Assembly: GCA_035771165.1 (NCBI GenBank)
Contig: JAWNZC010000337.1
Span: 4,765,501-4,829,500 of the forward strand
Direction of reading: 5' to 3'
Source of the DNA: Paragorgia papillata
Taxonomy: Eukaryota > Cnidaria > Anthozoa > Scleralcyonacea > Coralliidae
DNA length: 64,000 nucleotides
Shown here: one piece after another, positions 12,345-24,879 of the stretch
Position numbering within the stretch: the stretch's first letter is position 1
Layout of the letters: each line of letters starts with the position of its first letter
Notes under the pieces: model-generated
Databases searched by the model: none
The model's input: the letters and a program-made list of their open reading frames with translations, nothing else
What the model was told of the DNA's origin: nothing
Position numbers and translations under genes: made by a program

Positions 12345-13379
12345 AGTGCCCCTAACCCCAAAAATGTTATGGTTTAGATTAAAGCACCCTTAAGATTATG
12401 AAGAATGGCGTTGAAAGTTCGGCGATCTAGATATCTGTTTTTAAGTTATCAGGGGTTTTGTAATATACAAATAAGGCATCTGATGACGTAAGATAAGGAA
12501 AGCAGAATTGTGGAAAATTTTAATATCGTGTATATCTTCAAACTTATACATCGAAATTTCTCAAAACTTTGCACATATATACAGACCACCTAACTAAGAA
12601 AGATAATTTGAGTTATTTAGCCGTCATGGCAACCGATTTGTTTCCAGACCTCTAAATTCAGGCTCAAAAAATCTTTCGAAATATAGTAAGGTTAGATATA
12701 CTGCCGAAACAGAGAACGTAGGAGTCTAACGTTTCGAGCGAAGGCCATTCGTCAGAGAGGCCCTTTCTCTCTGACGAAAGGCCTTCGCTCGAAACGTTAG
12801 ACTCCTACGTTCTCTGTTTCGGCAGTATATCTAACCTTACTATATTTCGATTGTTGTTTGTACACTGCCTACGCAGCACGCTACTTTTATTTCAAAAAAT
12901 CTTTGTTTTCTGCCATAGCAGAGTTTACTACAACTTCAGACTTTAGTATAAGATTAGTTAAGCTTGTAGAATCTTCCTCCAATATTACCAACTCCAAAAT
13001 TATCAGCACTTGAGAGAAAACAAATAGTTTTGTTTTTTAAATTAAGAGGTCTGGAAACTAATCGGTTTACCACTATATAACTTGAAATAACTTGATATAA
13101 CTCAGTGATACCATGACGACTATATAACTTGAACTATCTTTTTCAGTTTAGTACTTTGTAAATACATGCAAAGTTTGGAGAAGTTTTAATGAATAATTTT
13201 GAGGATATTTTCGAAAATAAATCGTCTCCTTATCTTACGTCATCACATGCCTGTTAGCATATTACAAAAACATCAATAATTTAAGAACAAAACCCGATAT
13301 AGCTGAACTTAAACGACATTCTTCTAACTTTAGAAGTGGTTTCAAAAGTAGACGATAAAATTTGGGGGGTTAGGGGCAC
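12345..13379. mobile_element. long-TIR element with nested palindrome
   Basis: Ends GTGCCCCTAACCCC and GGGGTTAGGGGCAC are inverted. Similarity continues inward for roughly 290 bases, including a shared TGATGACGTAAGATAAGG. The centre is occupied by the 12677-12849 palindrome. Confidence 0.75.
12677..12849. repeat. 173-bp near-perfect palindrome
   Basis: Arms of about 80 bases around a short centre contain ACTCCTACGTTCTCTGTTTC and GTTTCGAGCGAAGGCC. A diverged copy lies at about 26808-26980. Each arm carries a CTGACGA..GAAAC hammerhead-like core. Confidence 0.9.
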
Positions 13380-14448
13380 GTCACGCTATTTTTAGCCTCG
13401 ATTGTCTTTTAATATGTTAATAATCTGAGCTGCAATTGCTGCAAACATCAAAATTAAAGCTGTGCAATAATATTCGATTATGAAGTAAGAGTCACCTGAC
13501 AATTACTATGGAGAACTTTCTCGGAAGCTTTAAGACCAAGTTTTTACACAAATTAGCCCAAACTTGATTGCCGTTGGGCCAACAGAAATCAAGATGTCAC
13601 ATTGGTAATTTCATCAATCTTGCTTTATAAAATTTGACTATCCATATACTTCTGTGCAGGTTTCTATAGTATCTTTTATGTTTTAAATATTGTTATGAAA
13701 TTTAAAAATAAAACCGTTACGAAATTTTGTGCAAGTTGAGGACAATTTTCTTTGGGTATTATAAATTGCAAAAATAGAATAACACAGCCCTTTAATTAGA
13801 TGCTGCATGACGTTAATTTGTTCACAGGTAAAAGTATTGAAACTTTGCACATGCATGTATGAGGGAAGTTCTCATTTTATCGTTGTGCATATTATCTTGC
13901 TGGACACTATACTTTGCCTCTTATTCGTCAAATAAAATCTACTTCTTCAATTCCCCCCCATTAAACAACGTTTTCTGCAGGGCATGAATAGGCACATGTA
14001 GAAGTGAACATTATTGAAGTGAAAAAGCATTAATGATGTGGAAAAAAAAGGACAAAACAAACAAATCAGGAATTAGTTTTTATGTTAAAATGCGCCTGTT
14101 TCATAGTGGTTTCTATGGTAACGTAAAAATGGGCACGGCTGTTTATATTTGAAGTATACAAACGCTTATGTTTAACTGGTAGTTTGCCTAACTCTTTTTC
14201 CCACCTCCTAACTGGATTGAGGACCTATTGAAAGAAGGCGCAAATATGGATGTTTTTTCTTATGACGGCACTACTGACCTTATTTGTCTTATATTATACA
14301 CTTGATGTCTGCTGCCGAGGGAAACAGTTAGTTTTGTTTTCCCGAGAGTCTAAATGTTTCCCAAGTCGAAGTCGAGGGAAACATGAGACTCGAGGGAAAA
14401 CAACACTAAATGTTTCCCGAGGGATCAGACATTAACTGCTTTGTTATA
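13380..14448. other. intergenic, nothing recognised
   Basis: AT-rich sequence with no exon, repeat or RNA gene that I can support, apart from short GAGGGAAACA-type inverted pieces at about 14310-14420. Confidence 0.5.
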
Positions 14449-14784
14449 CAGGGTGAATAAAAAAAAACTGATGCCTTTCATATTCAAATTAGCCGCATAA
14501 CGGCTGTAATTTGACAGAAGTTCCCTAAATATCTCATGGGTATACGAAGCATATCAAATAAGTAAACCCTAAATATCTCATGGGTATACGAAGCATATCA
14601 AATAAGTGAATATCAAATAAGTGAACCTTATTTGATATGCTTCGTATACCCATGAGATATTTAGGGTTCACTTATTTGATATGCTTCGTATACCCATGAG
14701 ATATTTAGGGGACTTCTGTCAAATTACAGCCGCTATGCGGCTAATTTGAATATGAAAGGCATCAGGGTTTTTTTATTCACCCTG
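14449..14784. mobile_element. TA-flanked MITE (mariner-like ends)
   Basis: The element starts CAGGGTGAATAAAAAA and ends with its inverse before TA, with TA on both sides. The arms contain two tandem copies of CTCATGGGTATACGAAGCAT with inverted partners. The TA target and CAGGGTG ends suggest Tc1/mariner mobilisation (inference). Confidence 0.8.
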
Positions 14785-14817
14785 TATAGCTGGGGCTTTG
14801 TTATATAGCTGTGTTAA

Positions 14818-14980
14818 GCCTGGTTTCCATATAGCCGTAAGCGCCGGCGGCATGGCTGCGGCAAGGGGCAATGGTCCAATCGCATACAGTATTTTATTCC
14901 AATCATAGATAGTGTTGAATTAGCCAGCACCCTTGCCGCAGCCATGCCGCCGGCTCTTACAGCTATATGGAAACCAGGCT
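14818..14980. mobile_element. hairpin MITE
   Basis: TTAA precedes GCCTGGTTTCCATATAGC; the inverted end is GCTATATGGAAACCAGGC followed by TTAT. Inner arms are GC-rich (GCCGGCGGCATGGCTGC). Confidence 0.8.
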
Positions 14981-15103
14981 TTATATAGCTTTCACTATAA
15001 GCAGTTAATTTGCCCAAGCGGGCAACTTTTTAATATTTTCCGCTCGGGAAACATTTCATTTGTCTAATCCCACGTGACCATAAATAAACCAATAGCAGTC
15101 TGC

Positions 15104-15358
15104 GTTACAACCATTGAACTAAAAATAACTGGAACGCTACGTTCAACCGGAAGTTTGAAGCCAAATTATGCAAGTCGTACCCAGCCTTTCCACGAAAAAA
15201 ACAAACACGGCCAAAACAAAAAAAGTAGAAACACGCGTGGAAGTGCGTGTCTGGGAGTCAAAACTGGCTTCATGGGAGTCAAATTTTGGCTTCAAGATTT
15301 GTATGCGCAGTTTACTGAACGTAGCGTTCCAGTTATTTTTAGTTCAATGGTTACAACT
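15104..15358. mobile_element. MITE with about 42-bp TIRs
   Basis: GTTACAACCATTGAAC..GCTACGTTCA at the left is inverted at the right as TGAACGTAGC..GTTCAATGGTTAC. Confidence 0.75.
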
Positions 15359-15547
15359 AGCAAAAACCCAGCTATATAACAACTTTACTTAGTTTAATCA
15401 TGCATAAATTATCTTTGATGTGCCGCGGTTAATAAATAGGTTATTGACCTTGCATATTAAATGACCTACTATATCGCTTTAAAACTACGTCTAGAATACC
15501 ATTTTTTTGTTAAATAACGACAAATATCGTCTGTGTCATGAATAAAC

Positions 15548-15665
15548 TAAGTCGGTTAGTGACCTTAACCTCGGTCACTACGCTGGTTATTACCCTCGGG
15601 CCTGCGGCCCTCGGGGTTAATAACCAGCGTAGTGACTTCGGTTTCGGTCACTAACCTATACTTAT
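15548..15665. repeat. GC-rich hairpin
   Basis: Inverted arms AAGTCGGTTAGTGACC and GGTCACTAACC, with inner GTCACTACGCTGGTTATT and AATAACCAGCGTAGTGAC around a CGGGCCTGCGGCCCTCG loop. Confidence 0.7.
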
Positions 15666-17137
15666 TTAACTGCTCGCAGAACTTCACCAACAACCCGGAC
15701 AAAAAAAATTATAAATTTTTCTAAAAAATGGTCAGCGGAGACATGAATCAACAACCTACCTATATGCATGCATGGGAGAAAGGACCCATTAACTTATAGG
15801 CCAGGCTTTGCTTTTGAAAGAGTTTTGCAACACCAAAGGGATCTCCCTCACGAGTAAAATTGTCGGACTTAGGCACTTAGCTAGGGTAAAATATCTTCCT
15901 TCATCGAAAGTAAAATAACAAGACGCCAAGCTTGGCGTTCACTTGGGCTATTTTGAAAGGGGCACTGTTACCACTGTCACTGTCATAAAATAAAGAATCA
16001 GATCTCTGCCCACTCACATATAAGCATCCACCGCCTACGCTGACCTTTCCTCTTCAGTTCAAACGATTCATCTCATTCACTTGAAGTCTGTCTCAAAGAA
16101 AATACTGGAATGATTAAAGCATTGCTTGCACGCGATTGGTCACTTTGTTTCGTAGCAACAATGAACTCGTGACAGAGGACTGAATTTTCTTTAAAAAATC
16201 GGCGAGGTTTCTCAGTCTGTATTTTTTTATTTTGAACTAGTCTATATACGTTAATACAGTATTTGAGAATTCTAAAATGTTATTAAGTGAAAATGATATG
16301 AAAACACTTTTAACATTATATTTTTGATCTGGGTTTAGTGTTGGGGCAGAGGTGTTAGGGGTTAGACCTTAAAATAACCATTCCAAGTAATATGTTGTCG
16401 TCGTACGGATATGCGATCTTCTGGGAACTCCTATAGGTCATTAATCGGAACGTGGATAACATTTAAAGGCGAATGATTGTTACTGCACAACGACGTTATT
16501 GACACTGCCGCCTCTGCTGTTGAAGAACGATCTTCAAGAGAAGTCAGGAATACATGTTTCTCAGGTAAAATCAAAGGCAAAACGAAATAAATAACCATAT
16601 AAGTGATTTGTAGGTTATAATTCCAAACACAACATTATAATACGATCGTGGTAACGTAATATTTACTTCAATTCGCAAGATAGTCAAGAGTGGATGCTGT
16701 TAGGGTTATAATACTAATGTATATACCATCATATACTAAAACACTATTAACGATATATTCTGTATAACTATATATTCTAAGCTATTCTACATATTTAAGG
16801 TAGACGATGAACGAGCCACTATATTTTTTATATCACTTCTGTCTTTAGTATCTTTATGCAATACATGAATACTATAGCGAAAGGCAAACGTACTTTATAG
16901 CACATTGCTATCTAAAATACTGTTTCCAAACAACCGCGAGAGCCCAGTAATCAGAGGTGTGGTCACTGAAATAGTCAAATTGTTAGGTATTCATTTTCAA
17001 TGTCATTTCCTGGAAGAGGGGAAACCCCGAGAAAAAACCCCCGTAATTTCCCAAATTTGCATCTTGTTGTTCTCGTATAGACTGACGGATTACGGCAAAA
17101 TTACGGTTAAGGACACGTTTACATAATATATCTTGCT

Positions 17138-17330
17138 GTTGGAACACTTAAAGATCTGGCCAAACGCTTTCAACATTTCATGCAACATCGTTCAAACGCA
17201 TGTTGAACGAAAATTTGAACATGTTCAAATTTCGTTCAACATCATTCAACACCATTCAACAACGTTCAACATCATTCAACAGGGTGGCCATGACCAAACG
17301 CTTTCAACATGTTGAACGATGTTAATAGGT
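17138..17330. mobile_element. GTTCAAC-rich MITE, partial copy
   Basis: Contains GGCCAAACGCTTTCAACAT and repeated ATCATTCAAC units. It is the same family as the complete copy at 47186-47399, but its ends are eroded. Confidence 0.75.
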
Positions 17331-17471
17331 GTTCTCCTACGGATATGTGATCTTCCGGGAATTCCTATAGGTATTAATCGCAACCGGATGCCCAGACGAA
17401 GGCTGAATGCCGAGGTTCGATATAATTAATTAATTTAGTTCAAATTTCACAAGGTTTTGTCTTTATCTGTA

Positions 17472-17736
17472 CAGTGGCGGATCCAGGGGGGTTATGAGGG
17501 TTGCAACCCCCCCCGGCCTATTATATATGGTATATTATATTATATATAATATATAAATTGTGTTTAGTGTTAATATAGCGTATAAAAATCACTATTTCTG
17601 ATCCTAATATTGTCCCCAAAATGCAGGAAATAGCATTTCAGGGTATCAGAAATCAACAATTTTCAAGGGGACATACCCCCCGGACCCCCCTAGAGGTGTC
17701 AACCCCCTCTTTAAAAAAATCCTGGATCCGCCCCTG
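17472..17736. mobile_element. hAT-like MITE
   Basis: Ends CAGTGGCGGATCCAGG and CCTGGATCCGCCCCTG are inverted, with CTGTA on both sides. CAGNGGCGGATCC ends are typical of widespread hAT-type non-autonomous elements. Confidence 0.75.
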
Positions 17737-18009
17737 CTGTATACTTCCCTGGGCTTTATACAGATAAAGACCGTGCGTTTATAATGCTGAGTATAATTCA
17801 ATTCAATTCAGTTTGAATGCGAGATAAACACATATGAATAACAAAGAAAACAGCGTGAAAAAGTGATTTGTAGGTTATAATTCCAAACACAACATAATGC
17901 GATCGTGGTAACGTTTTTCACATTAAGTATCTACTTCAATTCGCAAGATAATCAAGATTGATGTTGGGGGTTATAACACTAATATACCATCAGACTAATT
18001 TAAGGTAAA

Positions 18010-18077
<68 letters not shown>

Positions 18078-18125
18078 ATATATAATATATAATATATAAT
18101 ATATTATATATATAAATATATAATT
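18010..18125. repeat. (AT)n tract
   Basis: An uninterrupted AT dinucleotide repeat followed by TATAATA units. Confidence 0.95.
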
Positions 18126-19799
18126 TAAATAAACACTAAATATATTCAAATGTTAAACTTGATGTTATTATCGTCATGCAATACATGAGTATAGTATATC
18201 GAAAGGTCAGCGTACTACTTTATAGCACTGCATGCTATCGATAATACTGTTTTCAAACAACCGCAATAGCCCAGCAATCAGTGGTGTGGTGACTGAAATA
18301 ATCAAATTATTTAAGGTATTCGTAACAATTATTCGCCTTTAAAGGGTAATCCCCGTTCCAATTAATGACCTCTAATAGGAATTGCCAGAAGGTCGCTATC
18401 CGTGCGATTACGTCATATAACATTAAGCATTAAGCCTAAATTCCTGGAAGAAGGAAAACCCCGAGGAAAAACCCTGTAGTTCCCCAAATTTGCATCTTGT
18501 TCTTGTATATAGACTGACGGATTACGGCAAAATTATGAATTACGATTAAGGACACGTTTACATAATAATATCTTGCTGTACTGTGTTTGCTATAATCTAA
18601 GACAAAAACGTTGGGACACTTAAGGCTTTCCCTATTTTCCCCTTCTTCAATGTAGTGCGCTATGTCTGGAGTGATATTTTTGCTATCCCAGTTGATCTAC
18701 CCGCTAGATTTTTCAACATTGAAGAAGGGGATGCACGGGGTTTGAAGTTGACTGAAAATGAAATATCTCAAGTGCATGTCAGGTATATTAATTGCCATGA
18801 CAAAATAGTGATCATCATTTGCTTTCGTTTTTGCTGTCATTTTATTTTGAACTATATAGCCTATATAGGTTAAAATATTGGAGAGTTCTAAAATGTTACT
18901 TAGTGAAAATTATATGAAAACATTGTTTGCACTATATTTCTGGTCTGGATTTGTGTTAGGGGTTAGGCCTCATGCTTATTGTTATATGACGTAATCGCAC
19001 GGATAGCGACCTTCTGGGAATTCCCATTATCTGTCATTAATCGGAACGGGGATATAACCCTTTAAAGGCGAATAATTGTTACTGCACAACGACGGTTCTG
19101 ACACTGCCGCCTCCGCTGTTAAAGAACTATCTTCGAGAGAAGTCAGGGAAACATATTTCTCTGGTAAAAACAAAGGCAAAGCGAAATAAATAACTGTATA
19201 AGTGATTTGTATGTTATAGTCCCAAACACAACATTATAATACGATCGTGGTAACTTATTATTAGTATTTACTTCAATTCGCAAGATAGTCAAGAGTGATG
19301 TTAGGGTTATAACACTAATGTACCAATCATATTAAAACACTATTAACTATATATTGTATATAACTATATAATCTAAGCTTTTCTACATATTTAAGGTAGA
19401 CACTGACTATATATTCAAATGTTAAAGTTTGATATTTTGAAGAGGGACTACAGTAATTCGTCCAATTTAGACTTTTTATCAAATTGGTCTTATTTTTTTT
19501 TCAAAATATTATAAATATTATAAAATATTATAATAAATATTATAAAATATTATGGTTCTTTTAAATCACCCTGATCTTCGTCGAATAGTTCCTGGACGTG
19601 TTGACAAGTTGAGTCTGTCTTGTTTTCATTAATACTTGAGTGTTTGGCCGGTTGATGTCTCGCTCCTCGAACATCTTCTGACAAACCAAAACGCGTCCAG
19701 TAAAATTCATTTCTTCTCCTCGCTCCATTCCCTTATACAATATAAAATTATATTGACTCAAGCGCAAAACGGCCTGTAATTATCACCCTTTAGATAAAA

Positions 19800-21720
19800 A
19801 TAGGTATTTATTAAGCTCGAAAGGGGCATCCAGTCAAGGTCACATGCCGTTACACGACTGTCTGAAAATCGATGGATATCAGCAAGGGGAAATAAGAGAC
19901 ATCACAAAGAGAATATCAGGAGGAAGTTTGTATAAGATCTGCGTTGATATTGGACATGTAAATTGCAAACGCATATCAATCAGAAAATGTCTCTTTTTTA
20001 AAAAAAGTACTGCGGCTTATTTTCCTAAATATTTACCAAACCAGACAAACTTTCGTATGACTATAATTTAGTATATTGGAATTTTTATTGGGGGGAATTT
20101 CAAATTTCGAGTGTGGGCATATATACAATTTGTTAACATTTCGAGGCCTAGACCTCTCCCTGTGCTGAATAAAATCGTCTGGCGTTAGCCAGAATAAACC
20201 TTAAAGGTGACGTACAGGTCCGTTCTGCGCATGACCGAAATGTGGTCCCCAAAACATGACATTCGTAAATAATTACATGAAGTACTCAGCAAAATATAAA
20301 CCGTTAGGAACAACATGGCAGAAAACCAAGCCATTCGGCGAGGATATCTCCTCGGATTTCATCTATTTCTCCTGAAAATGTTTTGTTTTGGGTACAAGTA
20401 ATGAATGGGAACCAAGAAATGCTTACAATCTTGAATAAGGTATTAGTATTATTTTTGTAAATGAAGATGTAAACATTAGTTTCGTACATGCGCAGAACGG
20501 ACTGTACATCACCTTTATATAAAGACTCGTTGTCAGGCTTCAACGTTTATTAAAGAGGAACTACACTGTCCGTTTCGCGCATGTCCATAGAATTGTTTAC
20601 GTTTTGATTTGATTTGAGTCCTTAATTATAATTTTGATAACATTTTGATAAAAGTTTTGGACGAATCAGTTCAAAGACTTACCACAGATTCTGCATTTTC
20701 CAGAAGCGTAAAAATCAAGCAATACTACAGCAACTTCCTGAGAATGAGAAAAATCCGAAGCTACTTAACACTATAGCAACTTCCGCGTATAGAATGAGGA
20801 CCAGCATGCCGATTGAATGTGTTATTTCTAATTTTTCTGACTAAAATAATTCATTATTTAATTCGGTGACAAAGCATATACTCAGTCGCCGGCTAGCCGG
20901 TTTGATTCTAGCAAGCTATATATGGCTTTATATTTATTTGTATTTTTGTAACTGCACTCGGTTTAGCCTTAAAGAGGGACTAGTCTACAGTCCGTTTTGC
21001 ACACGAATGTTCTTTGATCTTGTTGTTGGAGACTCCACCGAAAATTCTATATGCTCGTTCTCATTCTATGCGGCCAACGGTTGATGTTCGGTCATGTTGA
21101 TATTTTTGGTAAACAAGATGATCAATTTGTCAGATATACATCTCTACAACCCGTTCATCAAATCTGGTGGTAGCAGGAAACAATAGATGCCTCAAAAGTA
21201 TGAATATTTGAAACTTTTCCAAGGAGGGGGAAATTTATAGAAGAAAGCAACCTGAAGGCAGATCAGGAAGTTGCTGTAGTGTTGCTTGATTTTTACGCTG
21301 CTGGAAACCGGATAATTTGTGGTAAGTCTTTGAACTGATTCCTGTGCAAGACTTATATCGAAATGTTATAAAAAATATAATTAAGTACTCGAATCAAAAC
21401 GTAAACAATCCTATGGACATGCGCAAAACGAGCAATATAGTTCCCCTTTAACAAATTTTATATATGCCCAAACACGAAATTTAAAATTTCCTTCAATAAA
21501 TATTCCAGTATATTATAGCAGAGATATTTTCTGATTGACATGCGATCGACATCAATATGAACGCAAATCTTAGTTATACAAACTTCCCTCTGATATTCTC
21601 TTTGTGATGTCTCTAATTTCCCCTTACTAGTGCATGTGATGTCAATCGATTTTCAGTCGACAGTCGTGCAACTGGCATGTGATCTTGACCGGATATCCCT
21701 TTCAAGATCTTTCAATATTA
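19800..21720. mobile_element. composite nested foldback, copy 1
   Basis: The outer arms (about 19815-20110 and 21470-21710) are inverted: both contain GGTCA(A)GATCACATGC-like, AGAGACATCACAAAGAGA and AAACTTCC pieces. Inside lies an element at about 20552-21451 with TTAAAG.GGAACTA ends and CGCGCATGTCCATAG-like inner ends. A diverged second copy is at 24880-26390. Confidence 0.7.
20205..20515. mobile_element. nested MITE inside copy 1
   Basis: Ends AAAGGTGACGTACAGGTCCG and its approximate inverse (CGGACTGTACATCACCTTT) interrupt the TTAA-MITE relic at about 20140-20545. The relic is uninterrupted in the second copy near 25200, which gives an empty-site comparison. Confidence 0.75.
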
Positions 21721-21834
21721 TATACCTATACCTTACCTATTAGATACTATATACCTGTCTATTGTAATTAATATTACATTTTTGGTCTTTACAGCATCCT
21801 TCGCAGGCAACTCTGTGCTTGGGCTCTTATGGTG

Positions 21835-21985
21835 AAGAAGTGGGAAAAACTTGGGTGGAGTGGGCAAACTCGGGTGGAGTTAGCGAACTTGGGTAGAGCG
21901 GGAAATCCCGGGTGGAGTGGGCAATCTTGGGTGGAGTTGGCAATCTTTGGTGGAGTGGACAATCTTGGGTGGAGTGGGCAAGAGG
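21835..21985. repeat. GGGTGGAGT minisatellite
   Basis: Irregular tandem units of about 19 bases built on TTGGGTGGAGTGGGCAA. It produces a Trp-rich ORF that is a low-complexity artefact. Confidence 0.8.
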
Positions 21986-22517
21986 GGTGTCACATTGGCC
22001 ACAGACTGCACAGAGTTGCCTGTGGAGTAGGCTAAAGGTTTTTGTCTCATTTGAGTGATTTGAGGCAGCACTTCACTTGCGATAGTAACTTCTAGTTATA
22101 AATTTATGTACAACTTAAAGTCCATCTTGACACAAGTACTTTAATTATGGCTGAACAAAAACAATAGGACTCAATGTTTCTTACAAGACTATTCTCCAAA
22201 GTGGAAGGAAACGATGACATTGATTTTTGCGGAGGGAGAAAAACTAAAGAAACCGGTGAAAAATTCTAGGCATGCATAGGAGAGAACCAACAACTCTAGA
22301 TCTACTCACATGAAGCCGTTAAGTTGGTCACCACCCATCGAAGTATACTAAACCAATTCAACCGGGCTTATGCAACTTCAGTGACGAGAAGCAGCGCGCT
22401 AGCAGGTTGTGCCTCAATGCCTGTCCTTTTGACTTCCCGGTCCCGTATAATAAGAATCCTGGTAATCAATATATACACCTTTTCGATAATTACGTCACGC
22501 TTCATGAAAACGAGGCT

Positions 22518-23373
22518 CCCAGGCCAAGCTTCACAATTTTGATTATTATAGTAATCCCGCCATATTTGTTTATTTGTTTATGGAAGAAGATGGCTAATAA
22601 CGTCCAAACTATATATGGTAGAAATACATCGTGTGCGTATGTTGTTAGGCATTTCATAAGCTTTCATTTGGTGTATATTTTAAGTTTCTATGTTGTGTGT
22701 AACTTTTTAAAATGTCCAAAATGTTCGCACCATATATTACTCGTCAAGTAATAATAATGGACTTCTCACAACTGTTGTAGAATTTCGGATATTGTTTTTA
22801 AAATACATAACGCACAACTTTGAAACATATATCAAACAGAAGATACTGTAAAATGCTATTTGCGGCAGAACTTTCAAGTTTCTAGCTTAAGAGAAAGTAT
22901 TTTAAAAATTGGAAAACGTTACTATTATCTTTGTCTGAGTTGTGAACAAAACAAACTTAACAAATATCCATCAGACCAAGATAATAGTACGTTTTCCCAT
23001 TTTTAAAATACTTTCTCTTAAGCTAGAAACTTGAAAGTTCTAGCGCAAATAGCATTTTACAGTATTTTCTGTTTGATATGTGTTTAAAATTTGTGCGTTA
23101 TGTATTTTAAAAACAATATCCGAAATTCTACAACAGTTGTGACGAGCAATATATGGTGCGAACATTTTGGACATTTTAAAAAGTTACACACAACATAGAA
23201 ACTTAAAATATACACCAAATGAAAGCTTATGAAATGCCTAACAACATACGTACACGATGTATTTCTACCATACATAGTTTGGACGTTATTAGCCATTTTC
23301 TTCCATAAACAAATATGGCGGGATTACATGATAATCAAAATTGTGAAGCTTGGCCTGGGCTGCCACTCTATCT
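22518..23373. mobile_element. 850-bp foldback with about 390-bp arms
   Basis: Ends CCCAGGCCAAGCTTCACAA and TTGTGAAGCTTGGCCTGGG are inverted, and the arms match almost to the centre (about 22910-22990). The ORFs at 22407-22751 (+) and 23084-23296 (-) are the same arm read twice and are not genes. Confidence 0.9.
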
Positions 23374-23611
23374 TATCAATCTCACCTACCGCGTACTTAT
23401 TTTTCCCCTACTTTCCCCTACGGGGATATTTTTATATTTCCCCTACGTTCCCCTACTTTACACGAAATCACCCCACGCCTTCACGTACAGTATAGCGCCC
23501 GACGGAGACCTGCTCGCAGGCTACTCCACCTTTAGGTCAAAACAACAAATGTATTTAGATTCATTACTTATATTTGACCCAATTATATACAGAACTACTA
23601 ATACAAAATTA

Positions 23612-23851
23612 TCAGATATTACAGGTAGAATTAGAAATGAAGACACGTAGATGGAATAGGCGAATATGGGTAGTTGATTTTGTGTGGCCAATGAGTTCGG
23701 ATTTTCCACACACAAGATCTTTGTCACAGAAGGAACAGTGTGCTTTCCCTCCACGATGTGACATAGATAACCAACCACTCACCCAACTTTCTCTTTCCCA
23801 TTCCTGGCGGTATTTCTGCGCTCGATATTTTTTTTCGATAATCTTCGGCAT
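23612..23851 (-). CDS. BED-type zinc-finger fragment, transposon-like
   Basis: 79 codons from ATG. After a basic start comes a KYRQEWER..W motif and a single zinc finger, C-SFC-...-H-TKSTT-H (C-x2-C ... H-x5-H), the layout of BED-like fingers at the N-terminus of hAT-type transposases and their domesticated relatives. The finger ends near residue 63, after which the frame runs 16 residues into unrelated sequence and stops. No catalytic domain was found nearby, so this is either a transposase relic or a first exon whose partner was not recognised. Confidence 0.45.
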   Translation of the reverse strand: MPKIIEKKYRAQKYRQEWERESWVSGWLSMSHRGGKAHCSFCDKDLVCGKSELIGHTKSTTHIRLFHLRVFISNSTCNI

Positions 23852-24293
23852 GGTGCCGCTGTGGGTGACTGTCGGCCAGGCCGATATTAAAACTCTGATC
23901 CTGGCTGGTTCTAACCCAGTGTAGACTGTATAGTCAAAGTGTCATAATCTGTCATTACAAAAAGACATTAGTGTGTGAGTTATTCGGAGTCGCAGAATCA
24001 AGATTCTATCTTGTTTGCGTTTCTGATAAATGAGTCATCACCTCAAACACGGTGAGACACCACAAACGACCCACATGGGCATTGTGAGAGAGTATCAGAG
24101 CAATCATGCAAGTAATTACCGTTGGTAACTGGTTATTTGCTCACACGTGGGAGGTGGGACGCTTTCAGTGTTTGAGGAGATGACTCATTCATTGGGAATT
24201 GTGCTTCCGTTGCTTGTGTATATCAAATTGCATGGCATGCGCATGTGTCCGCAAGAGGTCTAGCCTGCGTGTCAGGCTCTTAGCTTGGGTTTA

Positions 24294-24331
24294 GGGGGGG
24301 GGGGGGGGGGGTGGGGGGGGGGGGGGGGGCT
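24294..24331. repeat. poly-G tract
   Basis: About 37 bases, nearly all G, broken by a single T. It is likely a length-unstable or poorly assembled site. Confidence 0.8.
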
Positions 24332-24766
24332 ACAAGAGGGCCACCATTGCAGCTCTGCCAGCGACCCCTTTATTTATTCGTGTTTTTCTTGGGTTTTTTT
24401 CTAAACTTTTATATTATCGTCAATTCACCTACATTCCCCTAGATATAGGCTGTTTTCCCCGTAGCCAAATTATTTTACTCGTTGACAAAGCTCTTCGCGG
24501 TATAATGCTGTCGCAGGCTAGCGGGTTCGATTCTATGTGTAGCAAGGGCTTTATATGTATATTTGTATTTTTGCAACATGCATGTCCCGGTTTAGTCTTA
24601 AAGAGGGACTGCAGTAATTCGTCCAAGACTTTTTATCAACTTGCTATTATTTTTTATCAAAATATTATCAAAATTATAAGGACTCAAATTAAAGCGTAAA
24701 CAATCCTATATGGACATGCGCAAAATGGACTGTAATCAACCTTTATATAAAAATAGGTATGATTAA

Positions 24767-24876
24767 GGCCCCGTTTACACTAGAGCAAAAGTATCCGGAT
24801 TCACATTGTTTTTCATCCTCATGGGAATAAAAAACAATGTGAATCCGGATATTTTTGCTCTAGTGTAAACGGGTCT
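24767..24876. mobile_element. hairpin MITE, near-perfect arms
   Basis: GTTTACACTAGAGCAAAA and its inverse, with GTATCCGGATTCACATTG-like inner arms. TTAA is intact at the left and eroded to CTAA at the right. Confidence 0.85.
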
Positions 24877-24879
24877 AAG

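Larger units (their letters stand above)
16200..19430. repeat. diverged duplicated blocks, no gene
   Basis: The block at 16200-16720 recurs at about 18840-19320 (shared TTAGTGAAAATGATATGAAAA-like, TTACTGCACAACGACG and AACACAACATTATAATACGA pieces). A third partial copy lies at about 17855-18560, and an inverted fragment at about 18310-18420. No protein domain was seen in any copy, so the parent element is unknown to me. Confidence 0.7.

Noticed and set aside
12771..12815. Functional hammerhead ribozyme in the 173-bp palindrome
   Set aside because: Core boxes are present, but stem II has a mismatch at its base and stem I cannot be formed with the flanks; kept only as a member of the degenerate motif class.
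22407..23296. Two similar hydrophobic ORFs as a gene pair
   Set aside because: They are the two inverted arms of one foldback element read on opposite strands.
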